From contig JAQGDQ010000265.1 in the NCBI GenBank assembly GCA_030141605.1, positions 216,001-280,000 on the forward strand: 64,000 nt of DNA, in the 5' to 3' direction. Of this stretch, positions 1-13,100 are shown in pieces. The notes beneath the pieces were generated by a model. That model saw only the letters and a list, made by a program, of their open reading frames with translations, made no database searches and was not told where the DNA came from. A program made the position numbers and the translations under genes. Numbering within the stretch: position 1 is the stretch's first letter; each line of letters starts with the position of its first letter. This stretch comes from Tubiluchus corallicola (taxonomy: Eukaryota; Priapulida; Priapulimorpha; Priapulimorphida; Tubiluchidae).

Positions 1-784
1 AAACTGGCAAACTAGCAGGCCACAAAAGAAGACAAATAGAAAGGTCATGCAGTTCAGACTTAAAGAATGATTTCACTGCTAATGAAAAAACATAATAAAA
101 AAATGGGAAAATGATACATCTGATTACATTTTCATCCAAGATAGGACATGACTCGACACAGCAAATGAAGGGCAGCCATTTAGGGAAAAACTGTACTGAT
201 TTCAGAATAAAAAAGCTGGCCTTTCTGATCTGGCCCCCAACATCATTTTATTTGGTATTGCACCGCAGAAGAGATGTCCAAAGTTCTGAGCCAAAATCGT
301 AATTGAAAAGTTACAAGTGAAATGTAGTTTTTATAACCTTCCAGCTTCAACTTCCATTGAACGACATTAATTCAAATATTGGGGCCTAGATATTCTTACA
401 TTACTCCTGCAAGTAAATCTGAATTCTGTGAATTCTATAATGGTTCAACCATTATCCAATTAACCAAAAACTACTTGAATTCTCAAGCTATTTTTATTTT
501 ACAATTTAAAGGTAGTTGTGTGTCTCTAAAACTAAGGATGCTAGCATGATTGCAGCTAACATCCAACTCTCAGGAAACAGTCGTACGGCTGCTGTAATCC
601 ACAAAACCTGCCAGAACGACAGGCAAAATGGCAACAACTGCACAAAATGCTCTACCACAAGTGTAACGCTAAATGGTCACTTACACAGAGCAAATAGCTG
701 ACTGACTTGTGGTTATGACTTAAAGAAACTGTGAAAAAAATCAGGCCGACAATAAAAATATCTCTGTTTCTGTCGAATCGCCTA

Positions 785-1320
785 GGTAATATTTTTTTAT
801 TGCACACCTAGCCGGGAATTTGATAAAAAAAATTTTTGTACGTTCATATACTTACTTGATATAATCATATAAAAGCGCATTTTTTTAAATTTAAAATCTA
901 AATGCGATGACTATTATAACATCATTCTTTCGAGGGACGCAGGAACCAACCATGTTTTCCTATACCTAACTCTTGGCCTGTGTTGCCATTTTGTATTATG
1001 CTCATCGTACAGGAGGTTAAACAGTATCGAAATTTCTGCCAAATCTGTGTATTAATGACCGAGTAGTGTTGCCGCTTATACCATAATTATCAGAACATTC
1101 GTTCATGATACAAAAGAGACTGTACGATAATCGGCAATTAAACGATAATTTAAAAATGAGAAACAAAAAACAAAGCATGAAAAAATTTCAAAACATTACT
1201 GCTAACCAGTGGGAACTAAACAAACTTTGATCCTCCCTCACTAACGAGCTCATGAGGTAAGACAAAAACATTTTTTTTCCAAATCAAATCAAATCAATTT
1301 TTTGTGGCCGACCTCAGCTA
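785..1320. repeat. Dispersed repeat, copy 1 (inverted relative to copy 2)
   Basis: This AT-rich noncoding segment matches the reverse complement of 4385-4916 over most of its length, with many substitutions and an indel of roughly 100 bases. Shared blocks include the GGTAATATTTTTTAT end, the TATGGTATAA block and the CCCACTGG block. It lies left of the last visible CCT7 exon. No coding capacity or clear terminal motif is seen, so the class (MITE or SINE-like) is undetermined. The remainder of 1-1467 holds no exon that I recognise. Confidence 0.75.
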
Positions 1321-1467
1321 TTTTACTGTTTGCATTCAATTTACATTTATAGTGACAACGAAAACAGTTTTCAATGCATTTCTTAGTTGAAAATACGTAT
1401 TTGAATGTCTTATCTAAACCTTTAAATATTCCAAAACTAGTACAATAACTAGGTCTTAGAAACATAC

Positions 1468-3912
1468 CTCAACATTATCTAAACGTATTTCTGCATTGTC
1501 TCGTTCGGACTTCAACTCCAGTTCAACATTTAGAAGAGCAATTTTTGGATTTTCGTATTTCTTCGGCTGCATTTCAAAACCAGCATAGGAAAATGTTTTC
1601 TTGAAAGCCACGCCAGCTATAAGCTGTGAGTCCTACAAGAAGAAATAATGTAAGTAATAAGACCAAACATATAAGATGCAAAGTATTTTCCATAACTTTG
1701 AGAAATTTATTGTAAACTATTCACACTACACTTGGATAATCAGCATCATAATCTAAAGTGCAACAAATGTAGATTTTAAGTGTTTGTATAATAATATACT
1801 AAGTAAGAAAATAGAAGACACAAATATTGAAATATCACACTTGGTGATAATGTCTCCTATATATATAAAACATTCTTTAAAAATGACATTTTAATAAGAA
1901 CTGTAAAAGTGAAATTCCATTCTGCACAGTATTTGTTACAGGATAACAAAAAAACAATGGATGAGACATTACCTCTAATGATCCTCCAGTAATTTTCTTT
2001 ATTCCGATCATGTTCAAGGGTAGCAACGTATCGAGGTGATTTACCGCATCCACGACCATTTTTGAGAAGAACTCTTTCTGCCGTGCAATCAGTTTTGAGC
2101 TGAGTGATGTTGCAGCACATCTCATTAGTAGCTTATTCTGCTCACTAAAATAGAACGGCATGTAAATTTGCTGTTATGCACTTCAACACGGAGAAACCCT
2201 TACACTGTGTTGCTATTAATCAAACATTAAAACCAGCATTCTTTGTAGCTTTCACATTTGGTTTACCTTGGAAAAATCATACATCATGTTTTCACTGATT
2301 AGTTGGAATCACCAGAGTTATGAATCACAATTTGTAGTTAGGACCCTAATGAAGCAAACACGAACAGCAAAGTACGATGCCAAAATTTATTATGACTTTA
2401 TGAGACACTCGGACTAGTCATTAACAGGCCTAGTTTCAAACAAGTAGGAGAATTACTAGTTGGACTAGCAACTATAATTGACTATATTAAAGACTTACCT
2501 AGGATCACCAGCCGCAATGGCAACAGCGATTTCTCTGATTCTATCCACTGCCTGCAAAATTGACACATTAAATCATTTGAACTTATTCAGCTTACTATGC
2601 TTCAAAATTCTACTAAGCAATAGAAAACAAATGTTGGTAACTATTAACTAATTAGATAATTTTTATACAAATTTGGAAACAACTGATTACAACTGTAAGA
2701 CAACTGTAGAGCTTCCTAACTGCTTTACAAGCTGAGCCATGGTCATTTTTCAAATAACCAAAAACATGTTACATAAACAAGAACAACAACAATGGCACAG
2801 CAAAACAGACCTCCAACTATAAGTTACTTTGCAATAACTATTCAGTTGACTGAATACAGCAGGGATGTAAAAATTTATTACACGAATGAGAACAACATCA
2901 TAGTGAAACAGACCTTTAGCAAGTAACCAAAATGAACTCACCATTTGTGCAGCTTTACGATACGATCGTACAATCACTTGTGGGTGAACAGATTCCTCAA
3001 CGAATGGTTTAGCTTGTTTTAAGAACTCGGCGGCTAAAAGCACAACAGATGTTGTACCATCACCAACCTGAAAATAATGTCTGATAAATTTATATGATCA
3101 GCAAGTATGTTCAAACTACATTCAAATGAGCAAAGCCAGATCACCAGATTCCATGGAACAAGCGCAGCCAATCCTAGTGACTTACCACGATCCTACATTT
3201 TGCAGAATCGATTGTGAGCCAAACAACCAACTTATCTGTACCCTGGGATACTCATACACGTCAATTTATTTTATTATTATTTCTTTTAAAAACAGCAAAC
3301 ATATAACCTCGGCATCTTGAGATTTCGCAATGTCGACTAACGTCTTAGCAGCAGGGTGCACAACATCCAATACTTTCATAATGGTTGCCCCATCATTCGA
3401 TATGGTCGTCTTTCCTAAAGACAATAAGAGTATGTTATAAAATGTTTTAAGTGCTTGCTGGCTAATTTTAACTGTGAGTGAACTATACTGTGCATATCAC
3501 ACAAGCTTATTATGAACAAGTATGAAAACAATCTTTCAATGATAGAACTCAATTCGCAACTTAGAAAAATGTCCAGGATATACTTATTTTAGTGATTTAA
3601 AAAGATTCTTTTGAATCTTTAAAAACGTGAAACACATTATGTCTACCACTTGGTACTTGTGTAAAAGCATGTGAAGATGGAATAAGTTTAAAAGCCTGTT
3701 TAAAGATCAAGTCTTATTATTAAGTTAAGGCAAAATTTAAAATAATTAAATTGCATACTGTTATTATCAACTATCAGCTTGTCCATTCCACGTGGTCCAA
3801 GTGTCGTTCGCACTGCATCGGCAATAATCTGACATGCATTGATGTTTGAAATAAGCTGTGGCTTTCCCTGAGATGTATCTGTTCCTTCCTTGAGCAGAAT
3901 TATCTGTGGCTG
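1468..3912 (-). CDS. CCT7: CCT7 (TCP-1 eta) chaperonin subunit, N-terminal half, split gene
   Basis: This is subunit eta of the cytosolic TRiC/CCT chaperonin, which folds actin, tubulin and other proteins using ATP. Six minus-strand exons join in frame: 3912-3759, 3414-3308, 3067-2942, 2551-2499, 2144-1973 and 1632-1468. All have AG/GT borders and compatible phases, giving 259 codons of a family of about 545 residues. Visible group II chaperonin signatures are TLGPRGMDK in the first exon listed, SNDGAT in the next and GDGTTSV in the third, all around the nucleotide site; the last exon carries the CCT7-like [10 protein letters not shown]. The reading begins [11 protein letters not shown]. The initiator Met must be on a separate 5' exon that I could not place; an ATG followed by a GTACGT donor on the minus strand near 9612 is one weak candidate. 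The C-terminal half lies beyond the left edge, since no further exon is evident in 1-1467. Animal gene; certain in family, subunit very likely. Confidence 0.93.
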
Positions 3913-4384
3913 CTAGAAAAAAAACAACATGCCAGGCAAATAAATGTAATTTATAACAAAGTAAAATGATTAAGTCAGTGAAACACGATTATGTCATACA
4001 ATGAAATCCTTACTTCAAAAGTTACAAGTGCACTAGAACGTAAAATGTTGTTAGCATACCCTTCTCAACATATGAGGCACTAACAATATCATTTACTGCT
4101 GTTCAGCACACTAGCCCATGTATCACACTTGCACTACAGTGTACCTACAAAATGGCTGGAAAACAAGTGCAGTATACGGGCTGCCCAGGTTCCGCACTGA
4201 ATTTCATTATACGTGAATTTTATTAATTAATCAAAATTTTAGGCAAACTTTACTTGTAAAGCGTTGTGGCATACAAACTTGGTGCACTTGACTACCTTTA
4301 ATGTTGTTTTATTTATGCGTACATTGCATAATTCAATTATCCAAAAACTTGATTATATTTATTTTGCCTGACCCCATACAATGA

Positions 4385-4916
4385 CAATAAGGGTAGCCAC
4401 ACAAAAAAATTGATCTGTCTTACCTTATGAGCTCAAAAGATGTCAGTAGGGAGGAAAATTTTTTTTATAAAAAATTGTTCAATTTTTTTAAAGCTTTGTG
4501 AATGTTTAAAGCTGAATCGTGGAATATTTAAAATCAGCTGTTGAAATCAAAATTTGTTTATTTCCCACTGGATAGCAGTAATGTTTCAAATTTTTTCAAT
4601 GTACATTTTTCATGCTTTGTTTTTTAGTTTCGCATTACTAAATTATTGTATAATTATCGATTATTGTATAGCTTCTTTTTGTATCAAGAATGTGTATGTT
4701 CAGATAGTTATGGTATAAATGGCAACACCACTCGGCCGTTAATACACCGATTTTGCTGAAAATTCCATACTTTTTAGTCCTGCATTCCCCGATAGAACGA
4801 TATTATAATAATTATTGCGTTTTACGTTTAAAATTAAAAAAATACGTTTTATATGACTGCGTCAATTAAGTAAAAATGATAAAGTTTCCGGCTGGGTGCA
4901 CGATAAAAAATATTAC
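4385..4916. repeat. Dispersed repeat, copy 2 (inverted relative to copy 1)
   Basis: This is the partner of 785-1320 in opposite orientation, upstream of the CCT7 coding exons. The two copies could pair in single-stranded DNA or RNA across about 3 kb. Divergence suggests an old interspersed family rather than a recent duplication. Confidence 0.75.
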
Positions 4917-5861
4917 CAGTGTGATTAGATGGAAACAGAAGTACTTTTATTGTTGGTCTAATGTAGTGCTTTTATAATAACAACAATAATAAATCACAGC
5001 AAAGTAACATAGCTAGGCCTATTTCTTTTAATAGTATGCTTGCTGACAAAATGAAAACTCAAAAGTTCACAACAACTGTCCCAGATTTAAAAATAACTGG
5101 GAGTAAAACTGTCTGTGAGTAAGAAATAGTCTGCAAATTACATAGTCATTTTTTATGCAACTTGTGCACTCACCAGGCCTCTATGTCATTTTACTCTGTT
5201 TTTGCATTTGCATCCCATCATGGGAAATTCTTTAGCATCAGCTTGTAATGAATAGTAATAGGTTTGTGAAAAGGTCTTCCACATTTATGTCTTCGAAATT
5301 TTTACATTTCTAATAAAATTTGTTTAAACTCTATCCCCTTTTTGATCTCAATTTTTTATTCTATTTAGTTCAACTTTTAAAATTTAGCAATGAAGGCGCT
5401 GTTCAGCCAAAAAAAGGAAAACAATCAGTAACTAAAAACGCCAAGCAGTTAATAATGCTGTATATATATTGATAATAATGAAAACAGCGTTTACAATAAT
5501 CTGTGAAAAATAAATGAATGTTTAAAATTGTGAATTAAATGTTGGTATTCTTACTTCATGTATAGCCAAACACATTTAACACAAATGCCTGACCTAGACT
5601 TTTTTTATTTACAATCTAATACACATTATATAATTTGATGGTAAATATTAGTTGTAGGGCCATGAAACTTCTAATTCCTGTGAAGCGGAATGAAACGGAA
5701 TTAACGATTTTTTGAAACAGAATTTGGTTCATTTGGAAATGGAAAATCAGTGCTGTACACTTATATGAAACAAAAATTGTACAAAAGTGCATTTGGCTTG
5801 CCAAATCATCCAATTTTGTGAATTATAATATTCCCATCACACACAATTAATGCATGAGTCA

Positions 5862-6615
5862 TACCGTATATGCTCGCATATACGCCGAATTTAGAACTAT
5901 AAAATACAATACTGAAATCAGGGGGTCGACTGATATGCGCATGAAACAAAATGAACACAAGGACAGACACTAATGCCAATTTTCCAGCCACACATTTTCA
6001 TCGCTATCTGACTCTTTATTTGGTTGTGGAGGGGGATCGTGGGAGATTGCCATCTACCCACTTTTTTGTTTAGAAAAATTCACATTTCAATAAATGTCTG
6101 CTTTTTGTATTCATTTGATAAAAAATATTAAAAATGTATACGAGTTTAATATTAAATCTACTTGTTTTCATTTTTTCAAAAAACGGTTTTAAATAATGTC
6201 AATTTCTTTCAAATTTGTGAATGTAAAATGGTAAGTCTTGAGACTAGCCGTCCACCTACTTTTTATTTAGCAATACACCACTGTGTGTTACCAGTTGCAA
6301 GCCGTAACCGAGCTAGAGCTAGTGGTGAAGCTGACGTCATCGGTACACGGTTTGATTTCTTAGAAATAACACGCTCAAACAAAGGGGGCCGAAGAGGGAA
6401 ATCAGAGGCAGCCAATTGGTAGGCAGCGCGGGGGGAGACGAGGGTCACGTGGCTTATAGGTGACAAAAAGGGATCAATTTTGTTGATTGGGTATGGAGTA
6501 AAATTAGACAAGTTGATGGTCGGCTTATATACGGGTTTTTCGCAAAAACTGGCCATTTTAAAGCAGTTTTAGGGGGTCGGCTTATATGCAGGCTTATATG
6601 CGAGTATGTACGGTA
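5862..6615. mobile_element. Non-autonomous DNA transposon (MITE) with ~26-bp TIRs
   Basis: The left end TACCGTATATGCTCGCATAT and the right end (reverse complement TACCGTACATACTCGCATAT) form inverted termini bounded by TA. Sub-terminal GGGGGTCG blocks are also inverted between the two ends. No transposase is readable inside; the open frames at 6162-6556 are too short and unrecognised. TA target duplication and the termini fit the Tc1/mariner-pogo superfamily. It sits in the gap between CCT7 and the nucleoplasmin-like gene. Confidence 0.75.
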
Positions 6616-8004
6616 ATATGCAAAAGACTGGGAGGTAAAAAAATAGTTCACCAGGCTGTGAACTTCAATGAACAGACCTTAACACTTAGAAGAGGCAAAT
6701 TAAATACTACAATAATCCAGGCTCGGAAACCCTTTGCAGACTGACGAATGTAATCCGCGAGACACTTCTTCTTCTGACAAAGGGAGACAAATTTTTACTT
6801 AAAATTCTGTTTCGAAAAATTTTAATAGAAAAGGTTTTGATATTTTCCTCTCTTTATTAGCAAGGATGACAAAACTATTCACATTCTAATAATTATAAAA
6901 GTTACACCATAATTATTGCTTGAGGTAATATTTTTTCTGAGCACATGTATATGCTGCATTTTGTCTCTACGTATACTGTCGTACTCAAAAACATGGCAAC
7001 GGTAGAATGTCTAGGTGTAAATTTATACATGTCCATCTGCACTACAAGTTACTGTGACAATCTCATTTTACAAGTCAGCCTGCTGCTATGAAGATGATTT
7101 TATACTGATTTTTGCAGCAGCACAGCTAGCCTATCAACTACCTATCTGCAGTACCAAAATTTCACTAGTTAAAAGCATTATCTTGCTTACTCACTGATAT
7201 GTGGTTGGCTTCAAATAATATTGTTACAGTTACAAATGTACTGGCCCTGCCACTTAGTCACCAACCAGTATAGATTATGCACTAATATCTTAAAAATTTC
7301 AGTGTAATTATCTTTATGACACTCAAAAATACTTCCATCAGTAGTTAAGCAACATACACAAGAAGTGCCCAGATAAGTGAGATACTTTGTAGACATGTTG
7401 TATCCCAGCAACTACGAGTTTATAAATGAATCACTATAGCTATTATAATGTGACGTATTTGGAGAAACTAACTACTTCTACATTGTCGATTTTAAGATCA
7501 TTTTATCACTCAGTTATCAGTCAACTATCGCATAATTCCTTAGCTAAAAAATTTACGGCAAAAATAAATTGAAATCAATTATCCATACCCAATGTTTAAG
7601 GCTAGAGAGATGTCCATGGATCACCTGTAATGCCTGTTCTCTACTAGCCTTTAAGATACAAGGAACTTTTTGTGATAGCACTCATGTTCCAAATTTCTTT
7701 TAACGTTACAGTTTTGCTGCTCAAACCATTCTAGCTGTTGAGTAATCGAACGCTGAAGGCATATTTCCTTACATCCTTACTAGAAGAGGACTAGACGATC
7801 CTCGGATGGTGAAAACCTGTTGTTCAATCACACTCAAAGACGTTCAGGGACAGAAGTGCACATTTTCGAAAAGTTGCGCTCAGCAAATCAATTTTCTAAC
7901 AGTAACATAATGCGACAAAATGATTTTGGAACATTCTCCAAGAGCAAACAATGAGTGTGAATAATGAGAAACCCCTGTCAGAGATACGAAAGAAGGCCAA
8001 AATG

Positions 8005-8835
8005 ATTACATTTATATTAATGGCCTCGGTCACAGTTACATGAGGGCTATACAGTAAACAGTATGCTTACATTAACATTAAGCAATGGGCAAGTTTACCA
8101 GGTGATTTAGATAGTCTTCAATGATGTACTAGAGATTGGCTGCTTGACTTTCATCCTGCTAAATGTTCAATAGTAAAGCTGAGGCATAATAAGTCTGATG
8201 GAACTTACCATATAATTAGTGAAAACCCTAAGAGAGAGGACCACGTTATGCATGAAGTTGACTATGTAAGCGATCTTGATATATCAATTGATAACAACCT
8301 CTCCTTTAAACAGCACATTGGTACCAAAAGCTAATAGGAATTGACAGTTGTGCAACGTTTTTGTATTTATCTTGATAAGGACATCATGCTTAAACTGTTC
8401 TGTGGACTTATCTGCCCGGTCGTGGAATATGGCCACAGGTCTCCATATCATACAGGCTTGAAAAGGCAAATTGAGCAGCCAAACTGATACCTGGTTTTAA
8501 GGATCTTTCTTACCCCGAACGTTTGCAACAGCTTTCTCTGTCATCGTTAGAATTTTGCGGCTTGCGGGGTGATTTCATTGATACGTTTATATTCATGACT
8601 TTTATATATTAAGCCTATGTTTGCATTACGTGAAGAGCATGCGTCGAGAGGACATCATTATAAAATTTATAAGTAGCAAATTCGCTTAGATGTTAAAAAA
8701 AATTTCTTTTCAAACAGAGTTGTATACACATGGAACTTTTACTGAGTCATGTTGTGGAAGCCGAGTCTGTGAATGCTTTCGATTTGTGATTTGGTAGCTT
8801 CAGGCAAAATGAAATTTTGTTGCATTATTTTACAT
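8005..8835 (+). mobile_element. Decayed non-LTR retrotransposon, reverse-transcriptase 3' part (Jockey/CR1-like)
   Basis: Conceptual translation in the plus strand gives the end of a LINE reverse transcriptase: an INxLxxSYMR block, then a DWLLDFHPAKCSIVKL-like thumb region, LDISIDNNLSFKQHI, a FCGLICPVVEYG segment and a PERLQQLSLSSLEF-like tail. Several stops and frameshifts interrupt it, and the 5' part, including the polymerase catalytic motif, is missing. This is the 5'-truncated, decayed form expected of an old Jockey/CR1-type insertion. Clade assignment is tentative. Confidence 0.75.
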
Positions 8836-9099
8836 TACATAACTACATTAATAATAATATTTGTTATACTAACTATGACTATGATGTAACTAACAGTGGT
8901 TGTGTGACACAGCCTATGAATACTCTGTAGATGAGTGATATGGCAACTTTAAAGTTGAAGATAAAGTCTGTGATATTACTGCCGTAGTGCCTCGGACAGA
9001 ATTGCTGCAATATGTTAATTTAATTACGACCGTGAATAATCTGTAAAACTAAAGTAAAGGCCAAAGTCTGTAATAAAACTAACATATATACTATTAATA

Positions 9100-9558
9100 T
9101 ACCGTATTTTCCCGTGTATAAGAGACCCTTGTGTATAAGAGACCCCTTCAATTTTTAGGCAAAAATTCTGGAAAAAAGTTTTTTCAGACGGACATTTTTA
9201 GAGGGTAAAGTACAACTTTTTTCAACTCAGTGCGGTACTGAAAACAAAATAAAACCAGTTAATGTGTTGTAGAAAAAGAGTACTGGTATATATTAAAGTG
9301 CGTACCTGCAAACCTGTAACAGGAAAAGAGAAAACGAGGAGATAATGCCTGTGTCACGATGCTTGTATTGCTTACAACCGCTTCATAGTCGAACGCGACA
9401 CGCAAAACAGTTGTAGAGCACTTATTTCTTTAAAATCATTAGTGTCACAATTTATGCATCTTATTGAAAAGACTTACTCCCATGTATAAGAGACCCCCTA
9501 TTTTTAAAGTGAAAATTCTGAGCAAAAAAGGGTCTCTTATACACGGGAAAATACGGTA
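9100..9558. mobile_element. pogo/Tigger-like non-autonomous element, copy 1
   Basis: TA-flanked inverted termini begin TACCGTATTTTCCCGTGTAT and are followed by AAGAGACCC repeats. The two ends match over about 30 bases, with an inner block (AAAATTCTG) matching again. The same termini bound 19766-20174, where a transposase tail survives, which identifies the family. This copy has no readable coding sequence inside. Confidence 0.85.
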
Positions 9559-10138
9559 AGTAAAGCTAACAAATGGTGAATTAAAAAAATGCAGTGATTT
9601 CTGTAACGTACCATCATTATTAAGTGTTATCTCGTGCTAATTACTTTCAGTAGTCCAAAATACCTTTCCTACCCTATTCACATTACAAGAATTTGACTGC
9701 AGAAAAGCAAAAATGTGCTTTTCACCAACGATGAGTGATCGTGACAAATCAACGAGGAGTAAAGCACTAACGCGTTTTCACGCAGAATAATTAATGATGA
9801 ATAAAATGTGACGATTTTAGATATTATTAAGAAGCGTTTGCGAAAAATGGATATATTCAGAACAAGTAATAGCACAGTTCTTATATGTAGTTTGGTTATG
9901 GGTTTTCCATAATTTTTACAATTTTTTGAAAATAATTTTCGTTCCTGTTTTTCCATAGACCCTTGCACGTGCAAAACCATTCACGTGTGTGACTCGCGGG
10001 AAGTTGTACCGGGGAACTTGACAAACACGCGGTTTGTGTTTCGAGAATCCGTTGTAGTTACTTGGTGTGAAAGTTTTTGCTAAATTTTGACTTATATTTA
10101 ATTTGCTGAGATATCGCTTTATATAAACTAGACACAAG

Positions 10139-13100
10139 ATGTCCAGATTTAGCAAAGAACATTTTTGGGGTAAGCAGAGCTGCCAACCATTTGACGTAAA
10201 AATGAGTGTGAAACATAGAAAGTCCAGGACTCGTCTCACCCCTGGCAGGGGTCTTGTGGGGGGGGAGGACCAAACTATGCCCAGAAAATTTTTGCTTTTT
10301 GTGTAGCAAAATCAAATACTTGCTTGAGAAATACTTGAAATTGAGGCTAGTGAGCTTTCTTATCCTGTTAGTGAACTTTTTTGAGAGTTCACCATATGCT
10401 GTATTAAAACTATTATAATTATATACAAATGTTCTTTTCTACATATGAATAAAGCTCAATAGCACCCAAAAGTGCTTAATTTTCATTAACTGTAATACCC
10501 TTTAGTGTAATATATACATCGTGAGACTCATGCACACTAATGTGTTATTGAGAGTATTGCTACACTAATTATGTTGTGTTGCTTGGTATGGTGGAAAAGA
10601 AGGCCATTCAAGTCAGTGATTTGTAAACTTAAATGTGAAGTTGTGGAATGTGTGAGAACTGAAATTTGGTGCATGTGCACGTGTTGAAGACTTAAAATGC
10701 GTGCAACACATGCCTAATGCGTAAGAGTTGGTAGGCCTGGGTAAGAGTCAATCAATGAATGAAACAATAAAAAAAGTGTCGAGTGAGCAAACTGGTTATG
10801 TCTGGAGAAGTGTGAGCTGTAGCTTTTTGCTGTGTTATATAAGCTGGACGCAATCTGTCCAAATTTAGCAAAGAACATTTTTCGGGTTAAAGTCGATCAA
10901 TTAATGAAAAAATAAGAAAAGTGTCGAATGTTAATTGTAACGATAGTACTAGTAGCAGCACGCTAATAGTTTCATCTAAAATACGCAAAAGGGTTATCAT
11001 CGTTAGACCGTGTTAGGTAAAAACGTTAATTAGCGGTAAAAGTAAAAAATATAACCTAAATCAAATTTATGATTGCTATCGCTTACATTTAGACTTGTAT
11101 GCATCTTTGTTTACATAGAATTATGATAATTTTTTATAATTTTGTTCTGTGTATTTGTGGTGCAGAAAATATCGGCTCCTGAATCTCTCACTTTTCGTCA
11201 AACTTGAAAGAAATTGGGGTTAGTTAACCTACATGGGCTTACTGTAAGTTGCGATACTATTAAATGTCAGGCAACAGAAATGTCGAAATGATTTCTTCCG
11301 AATAACAAAGTGTGGCTTGTACAATTCTCGAGTTTCGATATTTTTCATGTGGGCAATCCTTGGCATGCCTCATTGAGGGATTCAGTCGATTTATTCACTT
11401 AATTATACTTATTATAAAGTAGATGAATTTTATTTTTTCATAGGTTGTTTGTTATCTTCATCCAGCAGCAAAGAAACTTGGAGCTACAATGGTGATGCAG
11501 CAGAGTCAGATGACGATGAAGAAGATCCTGATTACCTTGATCATTCACTTTACGTTAAACAGGTTTTTGATTCTTAACTTGTGCGTTAACAGTGTATTAA
11601 GTAATTTAAAAAGTAAAGATGTCCTACAGTTTATTTATTAATTAATCATATTTTACCAGATTTTTTTCTAGTTTGGATTTTTGTTGCAAAACTTCACATA
11701 GCTAGATAATTCGGTAACAGGTAACATAACACAACGATTCCATTTCTTCTTGTAATACAACTTCACTTGTAAAGCTATTTGTCACGCTAGTCAATAATCA
11801 TGAGCGGATGACAAATCAAGAGAAAATGTAAAGTTTCATTACAACACAAGCACTGCAAGTTGATCGTTGAAATTTGGTACTAGATAGGGGACTGATTTTT
11901 ATGGGTGTAATCTGTGACTTTGATTCGGTGACAAGGTCATTAGTCATTTGCAATTCAAAAACTGTAAGAAGTTGGGTAAAAGTTCAAATGTATGGTTATA
12001 ATGTAAGACTAGGGATTGAGGTCAAGTTTCATAGATTGTTAGCATCTTGAGTGGCTGGTTCACTTTTTTAGTCACTAACGATTCAAAAAAATAGAGAGAA
12101 CTGGCAGTCAATTTGAGTAATTCAGTACCAGATGTGACATATTTTACCTTTAGTGAACAATCATTGAATAGTGACCTTCATTTACCAGACCACAACTTTA
12201 AGTTTATTTCAAATACAAAATCTGTGAGTAGTCAATCAAATTTGAGGGTTTGTAAGTACCAATTGCAAGAAAGAGTTTAGTAGTACAGTTTGCGGCCTTG
12301 CATAAGTAGTCACAGGTCATTTACAACTCAACAATTGGAAGGACTTGAGTAACTTAGGAGTCGATCACTTGTTGAATGAAACAATTTCTAGCAAATCAGT
12401 TATTGTGCAGGCAAGCGTAAAGCATTTAAACAAAGAAATCAAACCCGAAAAACAACGCAAATCTGTGTCATTTGAATTTTGAAGTCAAAAACAAAAGTTT
12501 AAGTTATCACTGGTCTTGAATGTATGCATTTCTAGGCACTGGAAACACGTCATAATCTATGCTTGCGACTATTAAACTTTACTTTTATGTTTACTGTTTG
12601 AGTTTTAATTTGCAAACTATTCACAATTTTTGTGCAGGCTGTTTTGGGTGCAGGAGCAAAACCTGGTCAAAGAAATTTGGTTGAAGTGGAAACAACAGAC
12701 TATGATGGCAAAATTATTAAAAATGTGATATTTGCTTTGATATCTAGCTCTTCGGAACAGGTTTGTGCTTTGAGAAGTTCAAAAATATGGTTCTTTGAAT
12801 TTTTTTTTTAAAAATTCAATTATGATTTAGCAAAACTAAAATTCAGAAAACTTTGATGTACGTGTAGTAATCTATCTGTGGTAGTGATAACTAGTTGGCT
12901 ATTGGTTCCTGACAACATCAGAAATTGAAGAGATTGCAATGTCTGTCTACTGACATTGTAAATAGATGTCAAAGGTCAGAATACCGCTGTTGTTTTCCCA
13001 CCCAGTGCTACCCATGCTCTGTTAGTTTTGTTACCTCACTTCGAAGTTCATTTGAATTATATAAGGAATTATATAGGAATAACTAGCAAATGACCTTGAC

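Noticed and set aside
6162-6556. Overlapping 86- and 97-codon frames
   Set aside because: They lie inside a MITE on opposite strands and have no protein signature.
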